Shown here: positions 1-8,452 of the stretch, piece after piece
How positions within the stretch are numbered: the stretch's first letter is position 1
Layout: each line of letters begins with the position of its first letter
Assembly: GCF_014643255.1 (NCBI RefSeq)
Contig: NZ_BMJI01000011.1
Coordinates: 27,436 to 91,435 of the forward strand
Origin: Tersicoccus solisilvae
GTDB lineage: Bacteria > Actinomycetota > Actinomycetes > Actinomycetales > Micrococcaceae
Reading direction: 5' to 3'
DNA length: 64,000 nt
Program-made: the position numbers and the translations under genes
Notes under the pieces: model-generated
What the model was told of the DNA's origin: nothing
Seen by the model: only the letters and a program-made list of their open reading frames with translations
The model's database searches: none

Positions 1-1
1 G

Positions 2-139
2 TCCGGTGCGGACGAGACGACGGCGGCGGTCAACGCGACCGGCTCCGACGCCGCCGACCCGGACCCCGAGCGGGCGGCCCGGCGCGGTGACGAGGACGTC
101 GCGGGTGCCACCGCCAGCGGGGCCAGGGACGACCGATGA
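2..139 (+). CDS. C-terminal end of an unidentified upstream gene (partial)
   Basis: An open frame runs in from the window edge and stops at TGA 137-139. It encodes about 45 residues rich in Ala, Asp and Gly, with no recognisable motif. Its stop overlaps the ATG of the threonine deaminase gene in the ATGA arrangement, which supports a real, translationally coupled upstream gene. The body of the gene lies outside the window, so no function can be given. Confidence 0.5.
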   Translation, partial: SGADETTAAVNATGSDAADPDPERAARRGDEDVAGATASGARDDR

Positions 140-1383
140 GCCGGGCGAGCCTGGCGGACCTGCAGGTCCGGTACGAGGACGTCGTCGCGGCGCGTGAGCT
201 GCAGGCGGGGCTCATCGAGAAGACGCCGATCCAGCATTCGCGGGCGCTCGCCCGGATCACCGGGTCGCCCGTCTACCTCAAGTGCGAGAACCTGCAGCGC
301 GCAGGCTCCTTCAAGGTCCGCGGCGCGTACACCCGGATGGCCCGGCTCGCGCCCGAGGAGCGGGCGCGCGGCGTGGTCGCCGCGTCGGCCGGGAACCACG
401 CCCAGGGCGTGGCCGTCGCGGCCAAGCACCTGGGCATGCGGGCCCGCATCTACATGCCCCTCGGGGTCGCCCTGCCCAAGCTCGCGGCGACGCAGGACCA
501 CGGGGCCGAGGTCGTGCTGCACGGCGCCACCGTCGACGAGGCCCTCGCCGAGGCGCAGCGGTACGCCACCGAGACCGGCGCCGTGTTCGTGCACCCCTTC
601 GACAACGTCGACGTCGTCGCCGGTCAGGGCACGGTCGGCCTGGAGATCATCGAACAGGTGCCCGACGTCGAGACCGTGCTGGTGGGCGTCGGCGGCGGCG
701 GGCTGCTCGCGGGCCTCGCCGTCGCCCTCAAGCACGAGGCCGAGCGGGCAGGCCGGCAGATCCGCGTGATCGGCGTGCAGGCCGAGAACGCCGCCGCCTA
801 CCCGCCGTCTCTGGCCGCGGACGCGCTGGTGCCGCTCACGAAGGTCTCCACCATCGCCGACGGCATCGCCGTCGGGCAGCCCGGCCAGCTGCCGTTCTCC
901 ATCATCAAGGAGCTCGTCGACGACGTCGTCACCGTCAGCGAGGACGCCCTCGCCCGGGCCCTGGTGTTCCTGCTGGAACGCTCGAAGATGGTCGTCGAGC
1001 CCGCCGGCGCGGTGGGCGTCGCCGCCCTGATGGAGGGACGCATCGAGAACCCCGGCGTCACGGTGCCGGTCCTCTCGGGCGGCAACATCGACCCGATGCT
1101 CATGCTCAAGGTGATCCAGCGCGGGCTCTCGGCGGCCAGCCGCTTCCTGCAGGTGCGGATCATGCTCGACGACCGGCCGGGCTCGCTCGCCACCATCTCG
1201 CGGATCATCGCCGAGAACGACGCCAACGTCACCGGCGTGGACCACACCCGCATCGGCGGTTCGATCAGCATGGGCGACGTCGCCATCACCATCTTCATGG
1301 AGACGAAGGGCGCCGAGCACGCCGAGCAGATCCTCCAGGCGCTGCGCGACGAGGGCTACGACCCCCAGGTCATCCACAGCTGA
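136..1383 (+). CDS. ilvA: Threonine ammonia-lyase (threonine deaminase) with C-terminal ACT domain
   Basis: PLP enzyme that deaminates L-threonine to 2-oxobutanoate and ammonia, feeding isoleucine synthesis or threonine breakdown in the cytoplasm. The PLP lysine is K60 in the GSFKVRGAY motif, and the phosphate-binding glycine loop is GVGGGGLLAG near residue 180. The core ends near residue 320; about residues 335-413 (MLDDRPGSLATISRII) form one ACT-type regulatory domain, as in the 400-residue TIGR01127-type enzymes rather than the 500-residue E. coli IlvA with two regulatory repeats. The ATG overlaps the previous stop. Downstream it converges with greA over two strong hairpins. Biosynthetic versus catabolic use cannot be told from sequence. 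Confidence 0.93.
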   Translation: MSRASLADLQVRYEDVVAARELQAGLIEKTPIQHSRALARITGSPVYLKCENLQRAGSFKVRGAYTRMARLAPEERARGVVAASAGNHAQGVAVAAKHLGMRARIYMPLGVALPKLAATQDHGAEVVLHGATVDEALAEAQRYATETGAVFVHPFDNVDVVAGQGTVGLEIIEQVPDVETVLVGVGGGGLLAGLAVALKHEAERAGRQIRVIGVQAENAAAYPPSLAADALVPLTKVSTIADGIAVGQPGQLPFSIIKELVDDVVTVSEDALARALVFLLERSKMVVEPAGAVGVAALMEGRIENPGVTVPVLSGGNIDPMLMLKVIQRGLSAASRFLQVRIMLDDRPGSLATISRIIAENDANVTGVDHTRIGGSISMGDVAITIFMETKGAEHAEQILQALRDEGYDPQVIHS

Positions 1384-1396
1384 GTCCATCCCCGAC

Positions 1397-1465
1397 GGAG
1401 CCGGCCGGCGGCATGGCCGGCTCCCCGCGGAAACGGCCGGTCACCCCGTGGGGTGACCGGCCGTT
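1397..1465. terminator. Double hairpin between convergent ilvA and greA
   Basis: Two consecutive perfect stems lie between the convergent stops. The first has 10-bp arms at 1397-1406 and 1415-1424. The second has 16-bp arms at 1432-1447 and 1450-1465. No long U-tract follows on either strand, which is usual for high-GC actinobacterial terminators. They probably act in both directions. Confidence 0.7.
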
Positions 1466-1489
1466 CGCGCGGGTGCTTGCGGCGCGGGC

Positions 1490-1984
1490 TCAGCCGCTGT
1501 ACGGCTTCGCCTCGACGATCTCCACGGCGATGTCCTTGCCGTTCGGCGCCGTGTAGTGCGTCGAGTCGCCCTTCTTCAGGCCGAGGATGGCGGCGCCCAG
1601 CGGAGACTTCTCGCTGAACACGCTCAGGTCCGTGCCGACGGCGACCTCGCGGCTGCCCAGCAGGAACGTCTCCTCGTCCCCGGCGATCAGCGCGGTGACG
1701 ACCATGCCGGACTCGACGATGCCGTCGTCGGCCGGGGCCTCGCCCACGTGCGCGTTCTTCAGCAGCTCGGTGAGCTGCCGGATCCGGGCCTCCGCCTTGC
1801 CCTGCTCCTCCTTGGCCGCGTGGTAGCCGCCGTTCTCCTTCAGGTCGCCCTCCGACCGGGCCGCCTCGATGCGGGCCACGATGTCGGCGCGGCCGGGGCC
1901 GGAGAGGTGCTCCAGCTCGGCCTGCAGGCGGTCATAGGCGTCCTGGGTCAGCCAGGGGGACGAGGCGGCGCTGTTGGTGGTCAC
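1490..1984 (-). CDS. greA: Transcription elongation factor GreA
   Basis: GreA binds RNA polymerase through the secondary channel and stimulates cleavage of backtracked RNA. The 164-residue product has the expected two parts: an N-terminal coiled coil (residues about 8-80) with the acidic tip DLKENGGYHAAKEEQ, and a C-terminal FKBP-like domain ending in EIVEAKP. The start is the GTG at 1982-1984 because AAGGAG lies 7 bases upstream; the open frame extends further but that part is leader. An isolated promoter and a striking terminator-like leader hairpin precede the gene and are listed separately. The order greA/DUF4307/mca matches M. tuberculosis. Confidence 0.93.
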   Translation of the reverse strand: MTTNSAASSPWLTQDAYDRLQAELEHLSGPGRADIVARIEAARSEGDLKENGGYHAAKEEQGKAEARIRQLTELLKNAHVGEAPADDGIVESGMVVTALIAGDEETFLLGSREVAVGTDLSVFSEKSPLGAAILGLKKGDSTHYTAPNGKDIAVEIVEAKPYSG

Positions 1985-2099
1985 GCGATACTCCTTGTCG
2001 TGCGGGTGGCCGTCGGCCGGTCGGTCCGGCCGGTGCGGTGTCGCTTCGCCTGTCCGGTCGTGCGATCCGACCGGCGGGACGGACCGGTGCCGGACCCCC

Positions 2100-2151
2100 A
2101 AAAAAGGAACCCCGCCGGTGTCGGTCACGACCGTCACCTTCACCAGCGGGG
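2100..2151 (-). terminator. Intrinsic terminator (attenuator) in the greA leader
   Basis: On the greA sense strand an 11-bp stem (arms 2141-2151 and 2110-2120, with one T-G wobble) encloses a loop with further internal pairing and is followed by TTCC and six consecutive T at 2105-2100. It begins about 10 bases after the predicted transcription start and ends about 115 bases before the GTG. It is the only hairpin in the window with a clear U-tract. Confidence 0.6.
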
Positions 2152-2168
2152 CGAAGCGTATTCCGTCC

Positions 2169-2174
2169 AGTCTA
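2169..2174 (-). promoter_or_regulatory. Predicted -10 box of greA
   Basis: TAGACT on the minus strand fits the actinobacterial TANNNT -10 consensus and predicts a start near 2162, giving a leader of about 180 bases. No good -35 is visible. Confidence 0.45.
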
Positions 2175-2266
2175 GCGAGCCGGGGCGCGGAACGAGGCAT
2201 CGACGGTCCGACCGGGTGGACGCGCGTCGGCCGCGACGGCGGGCGGGGATGGGGAACCGGCGGCCC

Positions 2267-2680
2267 TCAGGGCAGCGGCCAGCAGCGGTTCACGCCACCG
2301 TTGACGGCGAGGGACGTCGTGCGCATCGGCACGCGGTGGGCGCTGCCACCGTCATCCGTGCCGGTGACGTCGATCTCCGTGTAGCCGACCACCGTGAACC
2401 GCTCGTCCAGCGCCTGGACCCCGCACCGACCGCGCTGCCCCTCGGGGACGACGACGTCGACGTCGACGACGATGGACGACGGGTCCCGCACGTCGAAGCC
2501 GACGTCCTTGGAGGAGATGGTGGGCCGGTTGACCACCAGGGCGACCAGGGCGGTCGCGGCCACCGCCAGGACGAGGGCGACGACGACGAGCAGCCGCCGG
2601 CCGCGGCGGTCCAGCCGCCGCTTGGGCGCTCCGTAGCGAGTGACTAAGGTGGGACTGGTCATCGACTCGGGGGTGCTCAC
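2267..2680 (-). CDS. DUF4307 single-pass membrane protein
   Basis: A 137-residue protein of unknown function. A basic N-terminus (RYGAPKRRLDRRGRR) precedes one hydrophobic segment at about residues 29-50, and the rest is a small extracytoplasmic domain of about 85 residues with two Cys (CGVQ and NRCWPLP) that could form a disulfide. This is the DUF4307 pattern, and the family sits between greA and mca in M. tuberculosis (Rv1081c) just as here. The start is a GTG; an in-frame ATG six codons later has no better ribosome site. A TAGGCT -10 box on the minus strand (2770-2775) would give a leader of about 85 bases. Confidence 0.8.
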   Translation of the reverse strand: MSTPESMTSPTLVTRYGAPKRRLDRRGRRLLVVVALVLAVAATALVALVVNRPTISSKDVGFDVRDPSSIVVDVDVVVPEGQRGRCGVQALDERFTVVGYTEIDVTGTDDGGSAHRVPMRTTSLAVNGGVNRCWPLP

Positions 2681-2769
2681 GTGGGCGCTCTCACTTCGCG
2701 GTCACGGGTGGTGGATCGTCCCGCCCGACCCGTGCCGGCGGCACGGGACGGCCACGACGGGCTCCGTCC

Positions 2770-2775
2770 AGCCTA
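2770..2775 (-). promoter_or_regulatory. Predicted -10 box upstream of the DUF4307 gene
   Basis: TAGGCT read on the minus strand, between the divergent DUF4307 and mca genes. It matches TANNNT; no clear -35 is seen. Confidence 0.35.
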
Positions 2776-2847
2776 TCCCGGCCGCGGCGCTCGACCGGCC
2801 GCCGTGGTGACACCGCCGCCCCGTCCCGACCTGTGCAGGAGTGCTTC

Positions 2848-3765
2848 GTGCCCGAATCCGTTCCCCCCGGCTCGCTGCGGCTGCTCGCCGTGCACGCCCA
2901 CCCGGACGACGAGTCCAGCAAGGGTGCCGCCACCATGGCGAAGTACGTGCACGCCGGGGTCGAGGTGATGGTCGCCACCTGCACGGGCGGCGAGCAGGGG
3001 TCGATCCTCAACTCGGCGCTGGCGTCCGAGCCGCGTGCGCACCGCGACCTGCCGGGGCTGCGCCGGGAGGAGATGGCGAATGCGGCCGCGGCCCTGGGCA
3101 TCTCCCAGCAGTGGCTGGGCTTCGCCGACTCCGGGCTGCCGGAGGGGGACCCGCCGCCGGACCTGCACGAGCACAGCTTCGCGATGATGCCGCTCGAGCG
3201 GGCCGCCGCCCCGCTGGTGCGGCTCGTCCGGCGCTTCCGGCCGCACGTCGTCCTCGCCTACGACGAGAACGGCGGCTACCCCCACCCCGACCACATCATG
3301 GCGCACCGGGTGGCGGTCGAGGCCTACCACGCGGCCGCGGACCCGGACCGGTATCCCGGCACCGGGGCGCCGTGGGCGCCGTCGAAGCTGTACTACGACC
3401 ACGCCTTCAACCCCGCTCGCTTCCGGGCGCTGCACGACGCGATGGAGCAGCAGGGCATCGAGTCGCCCTTCGCCGAGTGGATCGCCAAGCGCATGCAGAC
3501 CGACGCCGAGGGGAACCCGCCGCCGGGGCTCACCCACGAGACCACGACGCGGATCGAGTGCGCCGACTGGTTCGAGACCCGTGACGCCGCGCTGAGGTCG
3601 CACCGGTCGCAGGTCGCCCCGGACGGGTTCTTCTTCGCCGTGGGCCTGGACCTGCAGCGTGAGGTGTGGCCGTGGGAGGAGTACACCCTCATCGACGCCC
3701 GGGTGCCCACCGAGCTGCCCGAGACCGACCTGTTCGCGGGGGTCGAACCCGACCCGGCGGCCTGA
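2848..3765 (+). CDS. mca: Mycothiol S-conjugate amidase
   Basis: Zinc amidase that cleaves mycothiol S-conjugates, releasing GlcN-Ins for recycling and a mercapturic acid for export; a detoxification enzyme limited to mycothiol-producing actinobacteria. The LmbE/PIG-L metal motif AHPDDESS lies at residues 17-24 and the later metal-site segment GYPHPDHIMAH near residue 150. The 305-residue length fits Mca. The GTG at 2848 is chosen because AGGAG is 6 bases upstream; an in-frame GTG at 2833 has no such site. MshB deacetylase is the nearest paralogue, but gene context (divergent from DUF4307 and greA) supports Mca. Confidence 0.88.
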   Translation: MPESVPPGSLRLLAVHAHPDDESSKGAATMAKYVHAGVEVMVATCTGGEQGSILNSALASEPRAHRDLPGLRREEMANAAAALGISQQWLGFADSGLPEGDPPPDLHEHSFAMMPLERAAAPLVRLVRRFRPHVVLAYDENGGYPHPDHIMAHRVAVEAYHAAADPDRYPGTGAPWAPSKLYYDHAFNPARFRALHDAMEQQGIESPFAEWIAKRMQTDAEGNPPPGLTHETTTRIECADWFETRDAALRSHRSQVAPDGFFFAVGLDLQREVWPWEEYTLIDARVPTELPETDLFAGVEPDPAA

Positions 3766-3776
3766 TCCCGGGCCAC

Positions 3777-3782
3777 TACGAT
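3777..3782 (+). promoter_or_regulatory. Predicted -10 box before the small membrane protein gene
   Basis: TACGAT, just after the mca stop, matches TANNNT and would start a transcript near 3789, about 70 bases before the ATG at 3859. Confidence 0.4.
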
Positions 3783-3858
3783 GGAGGGACGGCCCGCCGG
3801 GCGGGCCGTCCGTCCGTGACCCGCCGCTTCTCGCGGGTCCGCAGAGAAGAAAGCCCCC

Positions 3859-4221
3859 ATGCTCCTCAGCCTCGTCCTGGCCACCACGCCCAGCCCCACG
3901 CCCACCCCGTCGAACGGCGGGCTCAAGCCGGGGCTGTCGTTCGAGCAGGTGACCCCGGGGACGCTGGGGTTCCTCGCGACCTTCGCCCTCGCCGTGGCCG
4001 GGCTGCTGCTGATCCGGTCCATGAACAAACGGCTGCGGCGGATCCGGCACCGGGCCATGCTCGAGGAGCGCGCCGCCGCCGAACGCGGTGAAGGGGGCGC
4101 CGACGGCGGGTCCGGTCCCGGCGACGGCCCGGACGTCGGCCCCGACGGGGGTCCGGCGGACGGTGACGGATGGCGCGACACCGGACCGGTGACCGGTCAG
4201 CCGGGGCGGACACGCCGGTGA
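3859..4221 (+). CDS. Small single-pass membrane protein, Rv1083-like
   Basis: A 120-residue protein of unknown function. Residues 1-30 contain a short hydrophobic start and a Pro/Thr stretch, then one clear membrane helix at about 36-53 ([18 protein letters not shown]), a basic stop-transfer segment ([13 protein letters not shown]) and a disordered Gly/Asp/Pro tail. An equivalent small protein lies between mca and the DUF255 gene in M. tuberculosis. The ATG follows AGAGAAGAAAG. The stop overlaps the GTG of the next gene as GTGA, so the two are probably translated together. Confidence 0.7.
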   Translation: MLLSLVLATTPSPTPTPSNGGLKPGLSFEQVTPGTLGFLATFALAVAGLLLIRSMNKRLRRIRHRAMLEERAAAERGEGGADGGSGPGDGPDVGPDGGPADGDGWRDTGPVTGQPGRTRR

Positions 4222-6359
4222 ACCGGCTGGCCGACAGCGCGTCGACCTACCTGCGCCAGCACGCCGACAACCCCGTCGACTGGTGGCCGTGGGGGCCCGA
4301 GGCGTTCGCCGCGGCCGCCGAGCGGGACGTCCCCGTGCTGGTCTCGATCGGCTACGCCGCGTGCCACTGGTGCCACGTGATGGCCGCCGAGTCCTTCTCC
4401 GACGCCGCGGTGGCGGCGTACCTGAACGCCAACTTCGTCGCCGTCAAGGTGGACCGCGAGGAGCACCCGGACGTCGACGCCATGTACATGGCCGCCACCC
4501 AGGCCCTCACCGGCGAGGGCGGCTGGCCCATGACCGTCTTCACCGACGCCGACGGCCGCTGCTTCTACGCCGGCACCTACTTCCCGCCCCGGCCGGTCGC
4601 CGGCCGCCCGTCGTTCGGCCAGCTGCTCGTCGCCGTCCAGGAGGCCTGGGCCCAGCGGCGCTCCGAACTGGAGACGACCGCTCAGTCGCTCGCCACCAGC
4701 CTCGGCCGGGCGCAGGCGCTGAACCGGGATCTGATCGGCCAGCTCTCCGTCACCGGCGAGCCGACGACGGCCACCGGCTCGCTGCTGCGGCCCGGCGTCC
4801 TCGCGGAGGCCGTCGAGGCGCTCGCCGCCACGGAGGACACCGAGCACGGCGGCTTCGGGGGCGCCCCCAAGTTCCCCGGCTCGCCGCTGCTCTCCTTCCT
4901 CGCCCGCTACGCCTCCACGGGGGCGCGCGGGGACGACGCGGCGGCCGTCGAGACCGCCGAGGACCTGCTGGCTCGCACCCTCACGGCAATGGCCTCATCC
5001 GCCCTCTACGACCAGCTCGACGGCGGCTTCGCCCGCTACTCGGTGACGGCCGACTGGTCCCTGCCCCACTTCGAGAAGATGCTCTACGACAACGCCCAGC
5101 TGCTGCAGGTCTACCTGCAGTGGTCCCGGCTCGGCGCCCGACACCGGCACGAGGGCTACCTCGGCGCCCGGATCGCCACCGAGACCGGGGAGTGGATGAT
5201 CCGGGAGCTGGGCCTGCCCGACGGCGGGTTCGCGTCCTCCCTCGACGCCGACACGGAGCTCGCGGGCGACCACTTCGAGGGGCTCACCTACGTCTGGACG
5301 CCCGCGCAGCTGGCCGAGGTGGTCGGCGACGACGCGCAGGACGTGGCGGTGCTGATGAACGTCGGCACCGGACCGCAGCCCACCGAGTACGGCTGGCCCC
5401 TGCACCCCCGGCTCGAGCTCAATCGCGAGGAGTGGGCCCTGTTCGAGGGGGTGCGCCCCGCACTGCGACGTGCCCGCCGGGCGCGGCCCCAGCCGGGCCG
5501 TGACGAGAAGGTCGTGGCCGGGTGGAACGGGATGGCCATCGCGGCGCTCAGCGAGGCCTCTCTCGCCCTGGACCGGCCGGACTTCGCCGCTGCTGCCGTC
5601 GCGGCGGCGGAGCACCTGTGGCGGGTGCACGTGCACGAGACGGACGGCGCGCTCGTCCTGCACCGGATGTCCGCCGCGGGCACCGTGCGGGTGGGGGAGG
5701 GGCAGCTGGAGGACTACGCCCACTGCGTCACCGGGTTCCTCACCCTGTTCTCCGCGACCGGCGACGAGCGCTGGTACGAGCGGGCGACGCGCCTGCTGGA
5801 CACGGCGCTCGACCGGTTCGTCGTCGCCGGCTCCCTGCAGGACGTCCCGGCCGGCCGGGAGGGCGCAGCGTCCGGTCCCGCCGCCCTGGCGGGCGAGGCG
5901 CCGGTCGACCCGCTCGACGACGCCGTGCCGAGCGGAACCGCCGCCCTGGCCCTGGCCTGCACGTTGGCCTCGGCGTACTCGGGGTCGATCGAGCACCGCT
6001 CCGTCGCCGAACAACTGATCGGCTACGTCGGCCGGCTGGCGACCCAGGCCCCGCAGGTGGTCGGCGCCGGCCTGGCCGCGGCCACCGTGCTGCTCGCCGG
6101 GCCCACGCAGATCGCCGTCGTCGGTCAGGACTCGGTGATGCGCTCCGCGCTGCGGAAGGTCGCCGCCGTCCACCCGGCACCGGCGCTCGTGCTCGCCGTG
6201 GGGGACGGCACGACGTCGGCCCGGGCGAGCCGGGTGCCGCTGCTGCGCGGCCGGCCCACCGGCCCCGGCGGCGTCGCCCGCGCCTACGTGTGCCGGGCGA
6301 TGGTGTGCGACCTGCCGGTGGGGACCGAGGCGCAGCTGCGAGCGCAGCTGGACCGGTGA
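4218..6359 (+). CDS. DUF255 thioredoxin-domain protein (YyaL/SPATA20 family)
   Basis: A 713-residue cytoplasmic protein. An N-terminal thioredoxin-like domain carries the CHWCH motif at residues 49-53 and [10 protein letters not shown] after it; the rest is an alpha/alpha-toroid fold resembling N-acylglucosamine 2-epimerases ([28 protein letters not shown]). The biochemical role of the family is not established; a redox or sugar-modifying role is only inference. The GTG at 4218 gives the family's usual beginning (MNRLADS..[12 protein letters not shown]) and overlaps the previous stop as GTGA; an in-frame ATG at 4170 lies deep in the upstream gene. Next to mca, it may belong to a mycothiol-linked stress group. 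Confidence 0.85.
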   Translation: MNRLADSASTYLRQHADNPVDWWPWGPEAFAAAAERDVPVLVSIGYAACHWCHVMAAESFSDAAVAAYLNANFVAVKVDREEHPDVDAMYMAATQALTGEGGWPMTVFTDADGRCFYAGTYFPPRPVAGRPSFGQLLVAVQEAWAQRRSELETTAQSLATSLGRAQALNRDLIGQLSVTGEPTTATGSLLRPGVLAEAVEALAATEDTEHGGFGGAPKFPGSPLLSFLARYASTGARGDDAAAVETAEDLLARTLTAMASSALYDQLDGGFARYSVTADWSLPHFEKMLYDNAQLLQVYLQWSRLGARHRHEGYLGARIATETGEWMIRELGLPDGGFASSLDADTELAGDHFEGLTYVWTPAQLAEVVGDDAQDVAVLMNVGTGPQPTEYGWPLHPRLELNREEWALFEGVRPALRRARRARPQPGRDEKVVAGWNGMAIAALSEASLALDRPDFAAAAVAAAEHLWRVHVHETDGALVLHRMSAAGTVRVGEGQLEDYAHCVTGFLTLFSATGDERWYERATRLLDTALDRFVVAGSLQDVPAGREGAASGPAALAGEAPVDPLDDAVPSGTAALALACTLASAYSGSIEHRSVAEQLIGYVGRLATQAPQVVGAGLAAATVLLAGPTQIAVVGQDSVMRSALRKVAAVHPAPALVLAVGDGTTSARASRVPLLRGRPTGPGGVARAYVCRAMVCDLPVGTEAQLRAQLDR

Positions 6360-6403
6360 CCGACCGGTTGCGGGCCCAGCCGGACGGCTGACCCGCTCGC
6401 CCG

Positions 6404-7192
6404 TCAGCGGCTGGCGAGCACCGCCATCATGATGCCGACGAAATGGCAGGTGAAGCCGACGACCGTCAGCACGTGGAACACCTCGTGGAACCCGAACCAG
6501 TCACGGCTGAAGTTCGGCCGCTTGAACCCGTAGCACACGGCCCCGACGATGTAGGCGATCCCGCCCACGGCGATGAGGATCGTGACCGCGGGGTTGATCG
6601 CCCAGAACTCGCCCAGGTAGAGCACCGCCACGAGGCCGAGCAGGACGTAGATCGGCACGTACAGCCAGCGCGGCGCGTGGGTCCACACCACCCGGAAGAT
6701 CACGCCGGCCACGGCGAGGGTCCAGATCACCCCCAGCAGCACCGCGCCACGATCGGGGCGGAGCAGCGTCACGGCGATCGGGGTGTACGTGCCGGCGATG
6801 ACGAGCGAGATGTTCGCATGGTCCAGCCGCTTGAGCAGCAGCCTCGTCCGCGGCGCCCAGTTGCCCCGGTGGTAGGTGGCGCTGGTGCCGAACAGCAGCA
6901 CACCGGTCAACGCGAACACCGCCGACGCCCACCGGGTCGCCGCGGTCGGGGCGAGCGCGATCAGCACGATGCCGGCGGCCAGGGCCAGCGGGGTCATGCC
7001 CAGGTGGATCCAGCCGCGCAACCGGGGCTTCTCGAGCAACCCGGCGACCGTGTCCACGGCGGCGTCCACGGGCGACGACGGCGGGGCTCCCTCGCCCGCG
7101 GGACGGCGCGCCGGGCGGGCACCACCGGACGACCCGCGCGCGGCGGAACCGGGAAGCGGGGCGGGGGTCACCGAGTGGGAAGGCACGGGCAC
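6404..7192 (-). CDS. Hemolysin III (YqfA/PAQR-like) family integral membrane protein
   Basis: A 262-residue membrane protein with seven predicted helices after a disordered Pro/Ala/Arg N-terminus of about 45 residues. Family motifs are present: EKPRLRGWIHL at the start of helix 1, SATYHRG in the second loop, KRLDHANIS before helix 4 and the C-terminal HEVFHVLTVVGFTCHF. These conserved His residues form the metal site of the PAQR-like superfamily. Hemolytic activity is not implied by the name. It is divergent from the prenyl diphosphate synthase gene, the same pairing as Rv1085c/Rv1086. Confidence 0.87.
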   Translation of the reverse strand: MPVPSHSVTPAPLPGSAARGSSGGARPARRPAGEGAPPSSPVDAAVDTVAGLLEKPRLRGWIHLGMTPLALAAGIVLIALAPTAATRWASAVFALTGVLLFGTSATYHRGNWAPRTRLLLKRLDHANISLVIAGTYTPIAVTLLRPDRGAVLLGVIWTLAVAGVIFRVVWTHAPRWLYVPIYVLLGLVAVLYLGEFWAINPAVTILIAVGGIAYIVGAVCYGFKRPNFSRDWFGFHEVFHVLTVVGFTCHFVGIMMAVLASR

Positions 7193-7258
7193 ATGCTAAC
7201 GGGGCGGGCTGGGCACCACCCCCACGCGCCCGTCCGCGGTGGCCGGCGCGCTGCGCGA

Positions 7259-7264
7259 TAGTGT
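7259..7264 (+). promoter_or_regulatory. Predicted -10 box upstream of the prenyl synthase gene
   Basis: TAGTGT fits TANNNT and predicts a start near 7271, about 70 bases before the proposed TTG start. Confidence 0.4.
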
Positions 7265-7343
7265 GAACGGGTTCGCCGACCCCGCCGCGGGCGGGTGGCG
7301 AGGCGAACGGATCAGCAGCGGCCGGGTGGAGGAGGAGGACCCG

Positions 7344-8126
7344 TTGAGCAGAGCGGACGAGCGGCCGGCGCGGCGGACCCCGCTCTACGACCTCTACGAG
7401 CAGCGGCTCGCGCGGCAGGTGATGCGGTCGCCGCTGCCGGAGCACATCGGCGTCATGGTCGACGGCAACCGGCGCTGGGCGGCCCTGGCCGGGGCCCCCA
7501 CCAAGCACGGCCACCAGGCCGGCGCGGACAAGATCCACCAGTTCCTCCGGTGGTGCTCCGAGCTCGGGATCAAGGTCGTCACCCTGTACATGCTCTCCAC
7601 GGACAACCTCACCCGCGACAGTGCGGAACTGGACGACCTGCTCGCCATCATCGGCAACACGCTGGACCGGATCGCCGAGGACCCGACCGTGCGGGTGCAC
7701 CCGGTGGGCGCCCCCGACGTGCTCCCGGCCGACCTCGCGGCACGGCTGCGGGCCCTCGCGGAGCGGACCGGCGCCGCCGACGGCCTGCACGTGAACGTCG
7801 CCGTCGGGTACGGCGGCCGGCGGGAGATCGTCGACGCGGTCAGCGAGCTGCTCCGGGACGCCGCGGCGGCGGGCAAGGACCTGACCGGCGTGGCCGAGGA
7901 GCTGTCCGTCGAGCAGATCTCCGCCTACCTGTACACCCGGGGTCAGCCCGACCCGGATCTGGTGATCCGTACCTCGGGGGAGCAGCGCCTCTCCGGGTTC
8001 CTGATGTGGCAGAGCGCCTACAGCGAGTTCTACTTCTGCGAGGCCCTGTGGCCGGACTTCCGGCGCATCGACTTCCTCCGCGCGCTGCGCGACTACGCCC
8101 GCCGGCAGCGCCGCTTCGGCTCCTGA
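7344..8126 (+). CDS. cis-Prenyl diphosphate synthase (UppS/Rv1086 family)
   Basis: Condenses isopentenyl diphosphate with an allylic diphosphate to give a Z-prenyl chain for polyprenyl-phosphate carriers. The catalytic Asp lies in HIGVMVDGNRRWA (about residue 39), with the hydrophobic cleft segment TLYMLSTDNLTRD and the C-terminal RTSGEQRLSGFLMWQ...EFYF, a family signature. Length (260) and neighbours match M. tuberculosis Rv1086, a short-chain Z-farnesyl diphosphate synthase, so a short product is possible. The TTG at 7344 is preferred because GGAGGAGG is 5-7 bases upstream; a GTG at 7326 and an upstream GTG in the same frame are alternatives. Confidence 0.87.
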   Translation: MSRADERPARRTPLYDLYEQRLARQVMRSPLPEHIGVMVDGNRRWAALAGAPTKHGHQAGADKIHQFLRWCSELGIKVVTLYMLSTDNLTRDSAELDDLLAIIGNTLDRIAEDPTVRVHPVGAPDVLPADLAARLRALAERTGAADGLHVNVAVGYGGRREIVDAVSELLRDAAAAGKDLTGVAEELSVEQISAYLYTRGQPDPDLVIRTSGEQRLSGFLMWQSAYSEFYFCEALWPDFRRIDFLRALRDYARRQRRFGS

Positions 8127-8224
8127 CGGGCGGGCACCGGCGCCGTGCGCGGCCGACCGTCGTGTTCACCGGTCGTTCACGCGCGGCTCACGGCGTGGCT
8201 TCCCGGCGCGGCGACGCCGAGGCC

Positions 8225-8230
8225 TAGATT
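8225..8230 (+). promoter_or_regulatory. Predicted -10 box of the phoH2 operon
   Basis: TAGATT fits TANNNT; the predicted start near 8237 lies 40 bases before the small ORF at 8277, making that ORF the first gene of the transcript. Confidence 0.4.
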
Positions 8231-8276
8231 CGGTGCATCGGGCGGCACGACCGCCGCCCGGTGCGGGAGGCTCACG

Positions 8277-8408
8277 ATGACGCAACGCATCCTCGGACCC
8301 GGTCCGGGCCGGCGGGACACCGTCCCGGCGCGACCCGACGGATCCGCGGCCGGCGTCGCGCCTGGACGGGGGCCGACCCGGCTCCCGGGCGTCCCGGATC
8401 CGATCTGA
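8277..8408 (+). CDS. Small basic ORF upstream of phoH2, candidate PhoAT-type partner
   Basis: A 43-residue open frame beginning [14 protein letters not shown] and ending at TGA 8406-8408. It has a strong ribosome site (GGGAGG, 7 bases before the ATG), lies between a predicted promoter and phoH2, and leaves 44 bases before the phoH2 GTG. It is rich in Gly, Pro and Arg with no known domain. In mycobacteria a short gene, phoAT, precedes phoH2 and acts as its antitoxin-like partner; this ORF occupies that position, but no sequence similarity can be judged by eye. It could instead be a leader peptide. Confidence 0.45.
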   Translation: MTQRILGPGPGRRDTVPARPDGSAAGVAPGRGPTRLPGVPDPI

Positions 8409-8452
8409 CGAGCGATCCGGGTCGCGGTCGTGGCCCGGGGCGGGAGCGAATC

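Noticed and set aside
2833..2847. Upstream GTG (2833) as start of mca
   Set aside because: It has no ribosome site; the AGGAG at 2837-2841 is correctly placed for the GTG at 2848.
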